NCBI RefSeq assembly: GCF_014287515.2
Contig: NZ_CP092473.1
Coordinates: forward strand, 2,197,001 to 2,261,000
Reading direction: 5' to 3'
Source of the DNA: Roseburia rectibacter
Lineage (GTDB): Bacteria > Bacillota > Clostridia > Lachnospirales > Lachnospiraceae
Length of the DNA: 64,000 nucleotides
The translations under genes and the position numbers were made by a program. The notes below the pieces were generated by a model that had not been told where the DNA came from, did not search any database, and saw only the letters and a list, made by a program, of their open reading frames with translations. Shown here piece after piece: positions 1-7,833 of this stretch. Position 1 is the stretch's first letter. Every line of letters begins with the position of its first letter.

Positions 1-819
1 GGAATAGTCCGTGTCAATCATATCCGCCGTTTTTACTGTTACCTTAAACACAGCTTTTACTTTCTTGTTGATTAGGGAAGTTACAGTGATTGTAGCTGTA
101 CCAGCTTTCTTTCCGGTTACTTTTCCTTTGGATGATACCGTTGCAATTTTCTTGTCACTGGAAGAAAAGGTAAGGTTCTTATTGCTGAGACCTTTAAACG
201 ATTTTACCTTGATCGTGGTTGTATTTCCAACAATGATACTCTCTTTGCTCTTTTTTAAAGTGATCTTTGCTTTCTGCTTTCCTTTGCTTACCGTCAGACT
301 CAGTGTTCCTTTTACTTTGGAATCATAAATGGATGTCACAGTGATCTTACATTTTCCTTTTTTCTTTACTGTCACAACACCCTTTGCATTTACTGTTGCA
401 ATGCTGGTGTTCGAGGATTTGTATTTCAGTTCACCGGATTTGATACCGTCTTTACTGTTTTTTGATCCTACTACCACTCCATTTTTAAACATGGCAACCG
501 GGATGATCGTGAACTTCTCTCCTGCATAAACAGTTTTCTTTTTTATGCAGTGATAATGTCTGTATGTAGAAATATTGCAACAATGTTCCTGCGTTTTATG
601 CCATTTGGCATCATCCGATGTTGCAAACACGATCTGATTCTTTGGCTGATCCTCTCCAAAGTAATCAATGTATGTTGCCTGCTTTGCCGATACTTCCTCC
701 GGCTGCGGTACTACGATGCTGCTGATGCACATGATAAGTGCCAGCGTGAGCACGACTGCTTTTTTCCATCCTGCCACCTTTGCGGTGTTCATTCCTTTCC
801 GGTTTCTTCTTTCTCTCAT
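1..819 (-). CDS. Secreted BIG_2 (Ig-like) repeat protein, 3' end cut by window edge
   Basis: The minus-strand frame from ATG 819 stays open to the left edge, so the C-terminus lies outside the window. AAAGGAG sits 10 nt before the ATG. The product starts with a basic stretch (MRERRNRK) and a hydrophobic core (VVLTLALIMCISSIVV), a signal peptide ending near VSA. After about 60 residues come Lys/Thr/Val-rich beta repeats with the BIG_2 signatures KYKSSNTSIATVNAKG and TFSSSDKKIATVSSKG, each followed by KGKCKITVT-like strands. BIG_2 domains are usual in surface or adhesin-like proteins of Lachnospiraceae. Nothing catalytic is visible in the part present. The same repeat type ends the GH16 protein at 12.9-18.5 kb. 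Confidence 0.85.
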   Translation of the reverse strand, partial: MRERRNRKGMNTAKVAGWKKAVVLTLALIMCISSIVVPQPEEVSAKQATYIDYFGEDQPKNQIVFATSDDAKWHKTQEHCCNISTYRHYHCIKKKTVYAGEKFTIIPVAMFKNGVVVGSKNSKDGIKSGELKYKSSNTSIATVNAKGVVTVKKKGKCKITVTSIYDSKVKGTLSLTVSKGKQKAKITLKKSKESIIVGNTTTIKVKSFKGLSNKNLTFSSSDKKIATVSSKGKVTGKKAGTATITVTSLINKKVKAVFKVTVKTADMIDTDYS

Positions 820-869
820 AACTTCGATTCTCCTTTATCTTTTATTTTTGATTCTTTTACCTTATGACG

Positions 870-898
870 TTGACAAATAAAATGGAAACTTCTATAAT
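870..898 (+). promoter_or_regulatory. Consensus SigA promoter for the antisense RNA
   Basis: TTGACA at 870-875 and TATAAT at 893-898 with an exact 17-nt spacer, among the best consensus promoters in the window. No plus-strand ORF follows before the hairpin at 971-1014, so it most simply drives a short non-coding RNA. Confidence 0.8.
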
Positions 899-904
899 AT
901 ACCT

Positions 905-1014
905 ATCAAGACAGCCGGGTGATAAGCAAATACCTATCTGCTCCGGCATATATAAATCTTTAGTTACATAAAATAACCGTCAGATCTTGCGAGGAGCTGG
1001 ACGGTTATTTTTTT
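905..1014 (+). ncRNA. Putative antitoxin RNA (RatA/SR4-like antisense)
   Basis: A transcript from the 870-898 promoter would start near 905 and end at the hairpin and U-run at about 1014, giving an RNA of roughly 110 nt. It has no plausible ORF. It converges on the minus-strand toxin gene at 1005-1109, so it would overlap the toxin's last codons and its 3' hairpin. That is the arrangement of Bacillus txpA/ratA, where the antisense RNA pairs with the toxin mRNA 3' end. The promoter, terminator and geometry are seen directly; the antitoxin role is inferred. Confidence 0.6.
971..1014 (+). terminator. Rho-independent terminator shared by antisense RNA and toxin mRNA
   Basis: Perfect 11-bp stem AAATAACCGTC (971-981) / GACGGTTATTT (1000-1010), with a T-run 1008-1014 on the plus strand. 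On the minus strand the same stem follows the toxin stop codon, which lies inside the stem, and is followed by TTTTAT. It can therefore end both convergent RNAs. Confidence 0.8.
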
Positions 1015-1109
1015 GTCTTATCATGGGTATCATTTCTGACACTTCTGACAAGCGTTATGATGGTACATATCATAATAACAAATGTGAACAAGTCACTATA
1101 TGTAACCAT
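1005..1109 (-). CDS. Small hydrophobic toxin, TxpA / holin-like (Hol_Tox) family, type I TA
   Basis: A 34-residue ORF too short for ordinary gene finding. It starts MVTYSDLFTFVIMICTIITL and ends in a charged tail with RSVRNDTHDKTKK. The layout is a short polar N-terminus with Tyr, one transmembrane helix (about residues 7-21) and a basic C-terminus, as in the putative holin-like toxin family of Firmicutes that includes TxpA. A GGGGTGGTAG ribosome site lies just before the ATG. The stop codon overlaps the terminator stem. Such peptides insert in the membrane and are silenced by an antisense RNA; a matching RNA is predicted opposite the 3' end. Family recognition is by sequence memory, not by search. 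Confidence 0.75.
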   Translation of the reverse strand: MVTYSDLFTFVIMICTIITLVRSVRNDTHDKTKK

Positions 1110-1190
1110 GCTACCACCCCTTTCTCCGAATCTCGGAGCAGATCTAAGTGGTAAAGCCGTCCTTTCGGCTGCCTTGAAAAGTATACTATA
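1110..1190 (-). promoter_or_regulatory. Toxin promoter -10 and structured 5' leader
   Basis: A minus-strand -10 TATACT (1180-1185) has only a weak -35. The leader between it and the toxin ATG holds two small hairpins, at 1156-1169 (GCCG/CGGC) and 1124-1138 (CTCCGA/TCGGAG). The second ends just before the ribosome site. Translation control by leader folding is common for type I toxins and is suggested here. Confidence 0.4.
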
Positions 1191-1254
1191 TTGGATTTCC
1201 TGTTTTTATTATAAACGTAATGCTATGGAAAAGCAACTCCTCTGATCGAATCTC

Positions 1255-1560
1255 TTCTTAATTTAATTGTCAAAGTACGGTGTGTGAATAAAGCCATTGT
1301 TTCACTTAAATGCGTCAGGAATATTCTTAAAGATATCTGTAATGAAATAAAAAAGACTGTTACGGATATGCCATCTTTATTAATAAAAAGCTGACATATA
1401 GAATATCCAGATTAAAACTGATATTTCATTTCTTCATATGTAAATTTAGTATAACAAATTTTTTACATAAAAAAAGACATTTTCATTTATTTAATTTTAT
1501 TTTTATATTTGTAATTTATTTTTAATTAAAATATACAAATTCAAATTGTCCTGTTCCCGC
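1255..1560. other. AT-rich gene-free stretch
   Basis: No ORF with a ribosome site, no convincing hairpin and no repeat. Very AT-rich, especially 1480-1560. It separates the toxin locus from the tandem secreted paralogues. Confidence 0.5.
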
Positions 1561-1605
1561 AATAATAAAAATGAGTGCAAGCATGTTGACACACTTGCAC
1601 TCATT
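1561..1605 (-). terminator. Terminator of the tandem secreted paralogues
   Basis: Perfect 12-bp stem AATGAGTGCAAG (1570-1581) / CTTGCACTCATT (1594-1605), followed on the minus strand by TTTTTATTATT. It lies 23 bp after the stop of the 1629-2375 gene. Confidence 0.85.
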
Positions 1606-1628
1606 GATATTTTATATCAGTTTAAATT

Positions 1629-2375
1629 TTATTTTATAGTTGTAACCTTCACAGTATGCTGCTTCTCAAGATGAGAACAATCACAAAACTTATAATCTTT
1701 TTTATTAAATGTGATCTTCTGTGTCGTTACGCCCGAAAATTTTATATCATCCACATATATATAGCCGCTGCTCTTTGAACAGACTCCTGTAATAGCAACC
1801 CCTTGTATAATGTTGTATTTGGTTTTTGTATTGATCTTTGACTCCTTTTCATCTTTAGAAACAACATTCCTCAGCGGCATATTGTTAACTGTAATCATAT
1901 AATATTTTCCTGATTTTTTGCAGCTTTCCAGTTTCCCGGCTTTAATATTTCTGTCAGTTACTGAATCATACAATTCCACTTGTATTTTTTTACCATCTTT
2001 GATCAATATCACCGGATATCTTGAAGAGATAGTACCGGCATATTTACCATTTTTACTGTTTTCAAGATCAATCCCTGTATTTACATAAACACGATCCCAA
2101 TTCTTTTTTAGGGCTGATGCCGGAACATACACCTTAACCGAAAGTTTCATATTTTTCTTTATTTTTGATGCTTTTTTATAGCCAATCCCAAGATAGTAAC
2201 TATTATTTTCCCACGCCTCTTCTGATTTATCTCCGTTAAATGTAACCTTTATGCAAAGCGCCTTATTTGCAGCAGCAAATGTCTCTGCCGACGGAATAGC
2301 TGCAAACACACCGATCAAAAGTGCCATTACCAGTACTTTTGCCATTACCACAATACTCTGTTTGTGTTTTACCAT
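1629..2375 (-). CDS. Secreted protein of unknown function, paralogue A
   Basis: 248 residues from the ATG at 2375, which has AGGAG 9 nt upstream; an in-frame TTG at 2381 is too close to that site. The signal peptide is MVKHKQSIVVMAKVLVMALL... with probable cleavage near TFA/AANKAL. The rest is a beta-rich Lys/Thr/Tyr domain with a SGYIYVDDIKFSG motif near the C-terminus, reminiscent of jelly-roll carbohydrate-binding modules whose last strand carries a YVDDI/L motif. No catalytic motif is seen. It is closely similar along its whole length to the upstream gene (2438-3187), so the pair arose by tandem duplication. Carbohydrate binding is a guess from the fold-like pattern. Confidence 0.7.
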   Translation of the reverse strand: MVKHKQSIVVMAKVLVMALLIGVFAAIPSAETFAAANKALCIKVTFNGDKSEEAWENNSYYLGIGYKKASKIKKNMKLSVKVYVPASALKKNWDRVYVNTGIDLENSKNGKYAGTISSRYPVILIKDGKKIQVELYDSVTDRNIKAGKLESCKKSGKYYMITVNNMPLRNVVSKDEKESKINTKTKYNIIQGVAITGVCSKSSGYIYVDDIKFSGVTTQKITFNKKDYKFCDCSHLEKQHTVKVTTIK

Positions 2376-2437
2376 ACACAAATTCTCCTGTCCTTATTCT
2401 CCCGGTTTTAACATTTTTTTACTTTACAGATTAGCTA

Positions 2438-3187
2438 TTATTTAATGGTTGTAACCTTTAAAGAATAATTTTTATCCAAATGCCATCCACTGTACCATTT
2501 ATAGTCTTTTTTATTAAATGTAATCTTCTGCGTAGTCACTCCTGAAATCTTTAAATCATCCACATATACATATCCGCTGGTCTTTGAGCAGGTACCTGTG
2601 ACACTGATCCCCTGCCCCAGGTTATATTTCGTTTTTGTGTTAATTTTCGATGTCTGTTCATCCTTATAAACAACATTTTCCAGCGGCATATCATTGATCG
2701 TGATCACATAATATTTTCCAGATTTTTTATAGCTGGCTGTTTTCCCAGGTTTACACTCTTTTTCCTTCGCCGGATCCCACAGTGCAACACGCATTTTTTT
2801 GCCATCTTTGATCAGCATTACCGTATATTTTGTACGGATATCCCCAACATAATTACCGTTTTTACTATTTTCCAGACCTATCCACGCATCCACATGTACG
2901 GTATCTCCATTCTTTTTTAAGGTTGCTGCCGGAACATACGCTTTTGCAGACATTTTCATATTTTTCTTTATTTTTGAAGCTTTTTTGTAACCTGCCTGCA
3001 TAACATAATTGTTATTCATCCACGCTGCATCAGATTCTTTATCTCCATTGAATACAACTTTTGAACGAAGAGCCTTATTTGCGGCTGCAAATGTCTGCTC
3101 TGACGGAACAGATGCAAATACACCGATCAGCAATGCTAACACCAGCACTCTTGCCATTAACACAATACTTTTTTTCTGTTTTACCAT
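2438..3187 (-). CDS. Secreted protein of unknown function, paralogue B
   Basis: 249 residues from the ATG at 3187, with GGAGG 8 nt upstream. An earlier in-frame ATG (3202) overlaps this site and has none of its own. Signal peptide, then the same domain as paralogue A: blocks GYKKASKIKKNMK, YVPA, LENSKNG, LIKDGKK, KINTKTKYN, SGYVYVDDLKISG and the shared C-terminus KVTTIK. The two copies lie 62 bp apart on one strand and probably form one transcript from the strong promoter at 3376-3404. Their divergence is spread out, so the duplication is not recent. Confidence 0.7.
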   Translation of the reverse strand: MVKQKKSIVLMARVLVLALLIGVFASVPSEQTFAAANKALRSKVVFNGDKESDAAWMNNNYVMQAGYKKASKIKKNMKMSAKAYVPAATLKKNGDTVHVDAWIGLENSKNGNYVGDIRTKYTVMLIKDGKKMRVALWDPAKEKECKPGKTASYKKSGKYYVITINDMPLENVVYKDEQTSKINTKTKYNLGQGISVTGTCSKTSGYVYVDDLKISGVTTQKITFNKKDYKWYSGWHLDKNYSLKVTTIK

Positions 3188-3375
3188 ACGCAAATCCTCC
3201 ATTTCTCATTCTCCCAATTTCACGCACTGCACCTCATCTTCAAATACAATATCTGCCAATGAAAATAATTACTATCCAGACATGTAAATTATCAAAATCA
3301 TCGTTATTTTTGATTATTTCATCTGTTTTCTGACCTTTTTGACAAGTTATTGTATTCAAATGAATTTATGCAATA

Positions 3376-3404
3376 TTTATATATGTTTCATCATAATGTG
3401 TCAA
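3376..3404 (-). promoter_or_regulatory. SigA promoter for the secreted paralogue pair
   Basis: On the minus strand, TTGACA (3399-3404), a 17-nt spacer and TATAAA (3376-3381). It is divergent from the rqcH promoter 22 bp away. Confidence 0.75.
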
Positions 3405-3425
3405 CAAATAAACATCCCAACAGCG

Positions 3426-3454
3426 TTGTTTTTATGCTAAAAATCCGTTATAAT
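3426..3454 (+). promoter_or_regulatory. SigA promoter for rqcH
   Basis: TTGTTT (3426-3431), 17-nt spacer, TATAAT (3449-3454), 51 bp before the ATG. A GCGG/CCGC hairpin lies in the leader near 3463-3475, and AGGAGA is 9 nt before the start. Confidence 0.7.
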
Positions 3455-3504
3455 ATCATTCTGCGGGAAATCCGCGGAAACACATTCCGAAAGGAGATTT
3501 AAAA

Positions 3505-5301
3505 ATGGCTTTTGATGGATTAGTAATATCCAATCTTGTATATGAACTGAATCAGACAATTTTAAATGCGAAAATCAGCAAAATTGCACAGCCGGAAAAT
3601 GACGAACTTCTTTTTACCTTAAAAGGAAGCAACGGACAGTTCCGCCTTGCCATGTCAGCAAGTGCTTCCCTGCCTTTTCTGTATCTGACAGAAACAAACA
3701 AACCCAGTCCACTGACGGCACCAAATTTTTGTATGCTGTTGCGCAAACATATCGCAAACGGACGGATCATAAAAATTTATCAGCCTCACATGGAACGTAT
3801 CATTCATTTTGATATCGAACACCTCGATGAAATGGGTGATCTGTGCCAGAAAACACTGATCGTAGAGTTGATGGGAAAACACAGCAACATTATTTTCTGT
3901 AACTCCGACGGCATGATCATTGACAGTATCAAACATGTATCCTCCATGATGAGTTCTGTGCGTGAAGTCCTTCCGGGACGGGCTTACTGTATTCCTGCGA
4001 CACAGGAAGATAAATTAAATCCACTTGAAGTTACGGAAGAAGTTTTCATGGAATCCGTCATGAAAAAACCTGTTTCCATCACAAAGGCAATTTATGGCTC
4101 TTTCACCGGAATCAGTCCTGTGATCGCAAATGAAATCTGTTACCGTGCCTCGATTGATGGAGATATGCCAGTAGATTCATTGGATGCAGACGGCAAAAAA
4201 CATCTGTTCCATAACTTTTCATGGATGATGGATGATGTCAGAAATCACAATTACTGTCCAAACATCATCATGCGCGGACGGGAACCGATCGATTTTTCCT
4301 GTTTCCGCCTGTCAGAATATGTCCACACTACATCCGACAAAAAAATCATGCAGAACACAGACATTTCTGACACAGATGGCTATACTATGACAGAATATGA
4401 TTCGATCTCCAAAGTACTTGAAGAATACTACGCTTCAAGAAATATTTACACACGCATCCGACAAAAATCTGTCGATCTGCGTAAAATCGTATCAACTGCA
4501 TTAGAACGTAACCGGAAAAAATACCAGCTCCAGCAAAAGCAGTTAAAAGACACCGAAAAACGTGATAAATATAAAGTATACGGTGAGCTCATCCACACAT
4601 ACGGCTACGGTTTAGAGGAAGGTGCCAGACAGCTTGAAGCAGTCAATTATTATACAAACGAAAACGTTACGATTCCTCTTGATCCGACTTTAGATGCCAA
4701 AGCAAATGCGCAAAAATATTTTGATAAATACGGGAAGTTAAAACGTACTTATGAGGCACTTACCGATCTGATCCAAGAGACAAAGTCTGAAATTGAACAT
4801 TTAGAGAGTATTGCCACCTCTTTAGATATTGCCCTGACTGAGGATGATCTGGTGCAGATCAAAGAAGAACTGGTAGAATATGGATATATCAAACGGAAAC
4901 GCACCGATAAAAAAGCAAAGATCAAAAGCAAACCTTTTCATTACATTTCTTCGGACGGTTATCATATATATGTCGGGAAAAATAATTATCAGAATGAAGA
5001 ACTGACATTTAAATTTGCAACCGGAAACGACTGGTGGTTTCATGCCAAAGGAATGCCAGGTTCCCATGTTATCGTAAAAACAAACAACGAAACAGACCTG
5101 CCAGACCGCATGTTTGAAGAAGCCGGAAAACTTGCCGGTTACTATTCAAGCGGCAGGGACAGTGATAAGATTGAGATCGATTATCTTCAGAAAAAAAATG
5201 TAAAAAAGCCAAACGGAAGTGCTCCGGGTTTTGTGGTGTATTACACTAATTTTTCGCTGACGGTACATCCTGATATTTCTAATCTGACGCTGGTGGAATA
5301 A
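3505..5301 (+). CDS. rqcH: RqcH (NFACT family, Rqc2/NEMF homologue), ribosome quality control
   Basis: 598 residues, normal for the family (also annotated as fibronectin-binding protein FbpA). In bacteria RqcH binds stalled 50S subunits and recruits tRNA-Ala to add C-terminal alanine tails that mark nascent chains for degradation. The NFACT-N domain opens with MAFDGLVISNLVYELN and contains FCMLLRKHI (residues 75-83). A helical coiled-coil middle (about 300-450) follows, then the NFACT-R domain with DGYHIYVGKNNYQNEEL and WWFHAKGMPGSHVIVK. At the position of the conserved Asp-Arg pair (D97/R98 in B. subtilis) this protein has Glu97-Arg98. It is monocistronic with its own promoter and terminator. 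Confidence 0.93.
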   Translation: MAFDGLVISNLVYELNQTILNAKISKIAQPENDELLFTLKGSNGQFRLAMSASASLPFLYLTETNKPSPLTAPNFCMLLRKHIANGRIIKIYQPHMERIIHFDIEHLDEMGDLCQKTLIVELMGKHSNIIFCNSDGMIIDSIKHVSSMMSSVREVLPGRAYCIPATQEDKLNPLEVTEEVFMESVMKKPVSITKAIYGSFTGISPVIANEICYRASIDGDMPVDSLDADGKKHLFHNFSWMMDDVRNHNYCPNIIMRGREPIDFSCFRLSEYVHTTSDKKIMQNTDISDTDGYTMTEYDSISKVLEEYYASRNIYTRIRQKSVDLRKIVSTALERNRKKYQLQQKQLKDTEKRDKYKVYGELIHTYGYGLEEGARQLEAVNYYTNENVTIPLDPTLDAKANAQKYFDKYGKLKRTYEALTDLIQETKSEIEHLESIATSLDIALTEDDLVQIKEELVEYGYIKRKRTDKKAKIKSKPFHYISSDGYHIYVGKNNYQNEELTFKFATGNDWWFHAKGMPGSHVIVKTNNETDLPDRMFEEAGKLAGYYSSGRDSDKIEIDYLQKKNVKKPNGSAPGFVVYYTNFSLTVHPDISNLTLVE

Positions 5302-5351
5302 AACAATAACCAGCCCTCCAAAACAACTATGAATCAGTGTTATAAAATGAT

Positions 5352-5395
5352 AAAAATCGCAGCCGTGGATTTATAAGACCACGACTGCGATTTTT
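5352..5395. terminator. Bidirectional terminator between rqcH and the CPBP gene
   Basis: AAAAATCGCAG-CCGTGG / CCACG-CTGCGATTTTT with one mismatch, flanked by A-run and T-run. It serves the convergent genes on both sides. Confidence 0.8.
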
Positions 5396-5422
5396 CTGTC
5401 TAAAATTATATTTTAAAATAAG

Positions 5423-6280
5423 TTATGCTTCTTTCTTTTTACTGAGTAATAATAATGCGATGACAGCAAAAAGCAGATACGCTGCTATGGAAATAACAGA
5501 AGACTCCACACCGAATTCTCCACCCGTCAGCAGAAAAGAATCTGTATCAAGCACATAATTATACCAGGCTGTACCATCCACCGCAGAGCCGATATAGATC
5601 AATCCTCCGATCATCAGACAATTCCAGACTCCATGCATGAGTGCAGAATACCAGATTGTTCCGGTATAACAGGTCACAAGGGAGAACAAAATGCCAACCA
5701 GACTTCCTGCTATCACAACCTGGATCATTCCAGAAATACTCATCCCCTCTTCGATATGCAGACATCCAAACAGAACGGATGGAACGATCACTGCAATTTT
5801 CCGGTTCCACGCATATTCTACCGAACTCATAATAACTCCACGGAATACTGTCTCTTCCACGATTCCGGTTGCCAGCCCTAAATATGCCACGCTTCCGGCG
5901 ACAAGCCGTTTTATCGTTTCCGGTTCCATGGACGATTGCTGCCATGTTCCTGCAAATAACTGATATACTAAGATCACCAGCAACGGCATTGTAAAAGCAG
6001 CGATGATCCAAAATGGATGCAGATCCGGCTTCCCAACCTTAAAATCTGTCACTGGTATTTTCAACATCTTCTTGCATATCAGCCAGACTCCGCCAAGCAC
6101 CAGTCCTGCATATAAAATTCCGGTAAAAATATTCCCGGTCACTGCTGACATTCCGCCTGCCACCAGCATATTTCCGATCAACAGTGCCAGAAGCTGTGAA
6201 AATGCCAATAAGCAAAGTGCAAGGATACTTACCCCAACTGCTTTTGTTCCACTAAATTTTGTTTGATTATTACCTCTCAT
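5423..6280 (-). CDS. CPBP-family intramembrane glutamic protease
   Basis: 285 residues. The ATG at 6280 is preferred because AAAAGGAG lies 5 nt before it; the longer frame from 6307 has no site. About eight membrane segments. The CPBP/ABI (Rce1-like) signature is clear: EETVFRG with E142, E143 and R147, then FGCLHIEEG and a late LMHGVWNC helix with His and Asn. Family members cleave prenylated or other membrane peptides and, in some bacteria, act in bacteriocin immunity or regulated proteolysis; the substrate here is unknown. It is convergent with rqcH and follows the GH105 gene by 40 bp, so co-transcription with it is possible. Confidence 0.85.
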   Translation of the reverse strand: MRGNNQTKFSGTKAVGVSILALCLLAFSQLLALLIGNMLVAGGMSAVTGNIFTGILYAGLVLGGVWLICKKMLKIPVTDFKVGKPDLHPFWIIAAFTMPLLVILVYQLFAGTWQQSSMEPETIKRLVAGSVAYLGLATGIVEETVFRGVIMSSVEYAWNRKIAVIVPSVLFGCLHIEEGMSISGMIQVVIAGSLVGILFSLVTCYTGTIWYSALMHGVWNCLMIGGLIYIGSAVDGTAWYNYVLDTDSFLLTGGEFGVESSVISIAAYLLFAVIALLLLSKKKEA

Positions 6281-6320
6281 ATCTGCTCCTTTTTCCTTTA
6301 CCGGCAAATAATTTTTTATT

Positions 6321-7448
6321 TTACTTCTCTAAACGCTTCATCTCTGTATATGCAAGTAAAAATGGACCGACACCTTTTGCGTCATCTTTTACAACCGGCT
6401 CGGACATATAATAATCAAATGTTCCGGAACGGCGGTTTGCTCCGCCTAATCCTGCAACCAGACAGATACCATCTAAATGAAGCTCTCCGTTTTCATCTTC
6501 CGATAAATATTTATCACAAATACCGTGAAATGCCCTCTCACCATAAACACGGTAACTTTCCGGCAAAAATCCAAGACGTACACCCTTAAGCAGTGCATAT
6601 GCCATGATCGAGCTTCCGCTTGTCTCAAGATAATTACGATCCATTCCACCGACATTTACGACCTGATACCACATGCCACTCTCATCCTGATATTTTAACA
6701 TGGAATCCATCAGATCCACAAAGATCTGTTTCATTTTTTCATATGGTTCGCCGACAGACGCATCTGCTTTATCCAAAGTATCAAGCAAAGCCATGGAATA
6801 CCATCCCAATGCACGAAGCCAGAAATTCTGGCTGAGACCGGTTACTTTATCACACCAGAACATTTCTCTTGAGGAATCATACGCATGATAGTAAAGTCCA
6901 GTCTTTGGGTCACGCATGTGCTCTGCCACATTAAAAAACTGTGAAAAAATATCGTCATAATTTTTTTTGTCATTGAAACGGGTCTCATACTCCATATAAA
7001 ATGGCTGGCACATATAGAGTCCGTCTAACCATACCTGATTCGGATAAATGTTTTTATGCCAGAAATTTCCTTCTTTTGTACGAGGCATTTTCTTGATCTG
7101 GCTATATACAAGGTCGATCGCTTTACGGTATTTTTCTTTTCCTGTCAGATCATAAAGTTCAAATAATGTCTTTCCGGCATTGACATTGTCAATATTCAGC
7201 TCTTCCACGGAATATCCTTCAATCGAACCATCCTCCATAACTTTACAGTCAATAAAATGATCTGCAAATGAAAAATATTTTTCGTCTTTTGTGATGGCAT
7301 ACATCTCTAAAATTGCCTTGATCATACAGCCATCAATATAATTCCAGGTTGACTTTTTCCCCTGCAGAATTTTTTCGATGTTCCAGATCGGGCGATCCGG
7401 TGTGCTTTTCTCTAAAAGTTCATCAATGTATTTTTCAATCTTATCCAT
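6321..7448 (-). CDS. GH105 unsaturated rhamnogalacturonyl/galacturonyl hydrolase
   Basis: 375 residues from the ATG at 7448 (AGGAG upstream); the longer frame from 7511 lacks a site and would run through the leader. The family removes the 4,5-unsaturated uronate left at the non-reducing end of oligomers by pectate or RG lyases. The (alpha/alpha)6 toroid is recognisable, and the catalytic Asp lies in VWLDGLYMCQPFYMEYE (D142; YteR has D143). Other family marks are NFWHKNIYPNQ, ALGWYSMALLD and SGSSIMAYALLKG. No signal peptide, so it works on imported oligosaccharides. Its promoter overlaps a large palindromic LacI-type operator, suggesting induction by a uronate. Confidence 0.9.
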   Translation of the reverse strand: MDKIEKYIDELLEKSTPDRPIWNIEKILQGKKSTWNYIDGCMIKAILEMYAITKDEKYFSFADHFIDCKVMEDGSIEGYSVEELNIDNVNAGKTLFELYDLTGKEKYRKAIDLVYSQIKKMPRTKEGNFWHKNIYPNQVWLDGLYMCQPFYMEYETRFNDKKNYDDIFSQFFNVAEHMRDPKTGLYYHAYDSSREMFWCDKVTGLSQNFWLRALGWYSMALLDTLDKADASVGEPYEKMKQIFVDLMDSMLKYQDESGMWYQVVNVGGMDRNYLETSGSSIMAYALLKGVRLGFLPESYRVYGERAFHGICDKYLSEDENGELHLDGICLVAGLGGANRRSGTFDYYMSEPVVKDDAKGVGPFLLAYTEMKRLEK

Positions 7449-7520
7449 ACTGTTTTTCTCCTTCTCCTGTGCATTTTGCCAGCCTGCATTACGAATTTCT
7501 GACACAACCACGTTACCTTT

Positions 7521-7549
7521 ATCATAGCTTATATGATCCGGTTTGTAAA
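7521..7549 (-). promoter_or_regulatory. Promoter of the GH105 gene
   Basis: Minus strand TTTACA (7544-7549), 17-nt spacer, TATGAT (7521-7526). The -35 lies inside one arm of the 46-bp palindrome, so a bound repressor would block RNA polymerase. Confidence 0.65.
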
Positions 7550-7587
7550 TAAATATTTGTAAGCGCTTACAAATATTTATTTACAAA
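7542..7587. promoter_or_regulatory. 46-bp perfect palindromic operator, LacI-type core
   Basis: Positions 7542-7564 are the exact reverse complement of 7565-7587: 23 bp per arm, no loop, no mismatch. The core TGTAAGCGCTTACA (7558-7571) is a classic LacI/GalR-family operator and matches, except for one base, the site before uxaB (39659-39672). The AT-rich arms contain a second dyad (AAATATTT, TAAATA) that extends far past a normal operator. Confidence 0.75.
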
Positions 7588-7726
7588 ACATAAAACAGAT
7601 ATCTTATGCGTTTTTCAAAACGGATATTACTTGCTTTTCTGACAAAAAATACATGTTTATCTGACATCATATTTCATATACTATCACTGAACAAAACAAA
7701 ACGCGATCAAAACACCGCAGCAAAAC

Positions 7727-7764
7727 ACAAACGCCGCGGAACATATGATCAGCGCGGCGTTTGT
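7727..7764. other. GC-rich 12-bp hairpin in the GH105-SASP intergenic region
   Basis: ACAAACGCCGCG (7727-7738) / CGCGGCGTTTGT (7753-7764), 14-nt loop, perfect stem. There is no T-run on either side, so it is not a standard terminator. It lies 70 bp before the SASP start. It could be a leader structure of the SASP mRNA or an insulating element. Confidence 0.5.
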
Positions 7765-7833
7765 TCAGACTTTAATACAAAGGATACTTTGAAACAAATG
7801 ATGTATCACAACACACCAAAGGAGGAAACTATT

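Noticed and set aside
1057-1245. 62-residue plus-strand ORF opposite the toxin
   Set aside because: No ribosome site, and it would run through the toxin's leader hairpins; it is a shadow of the toxin region.
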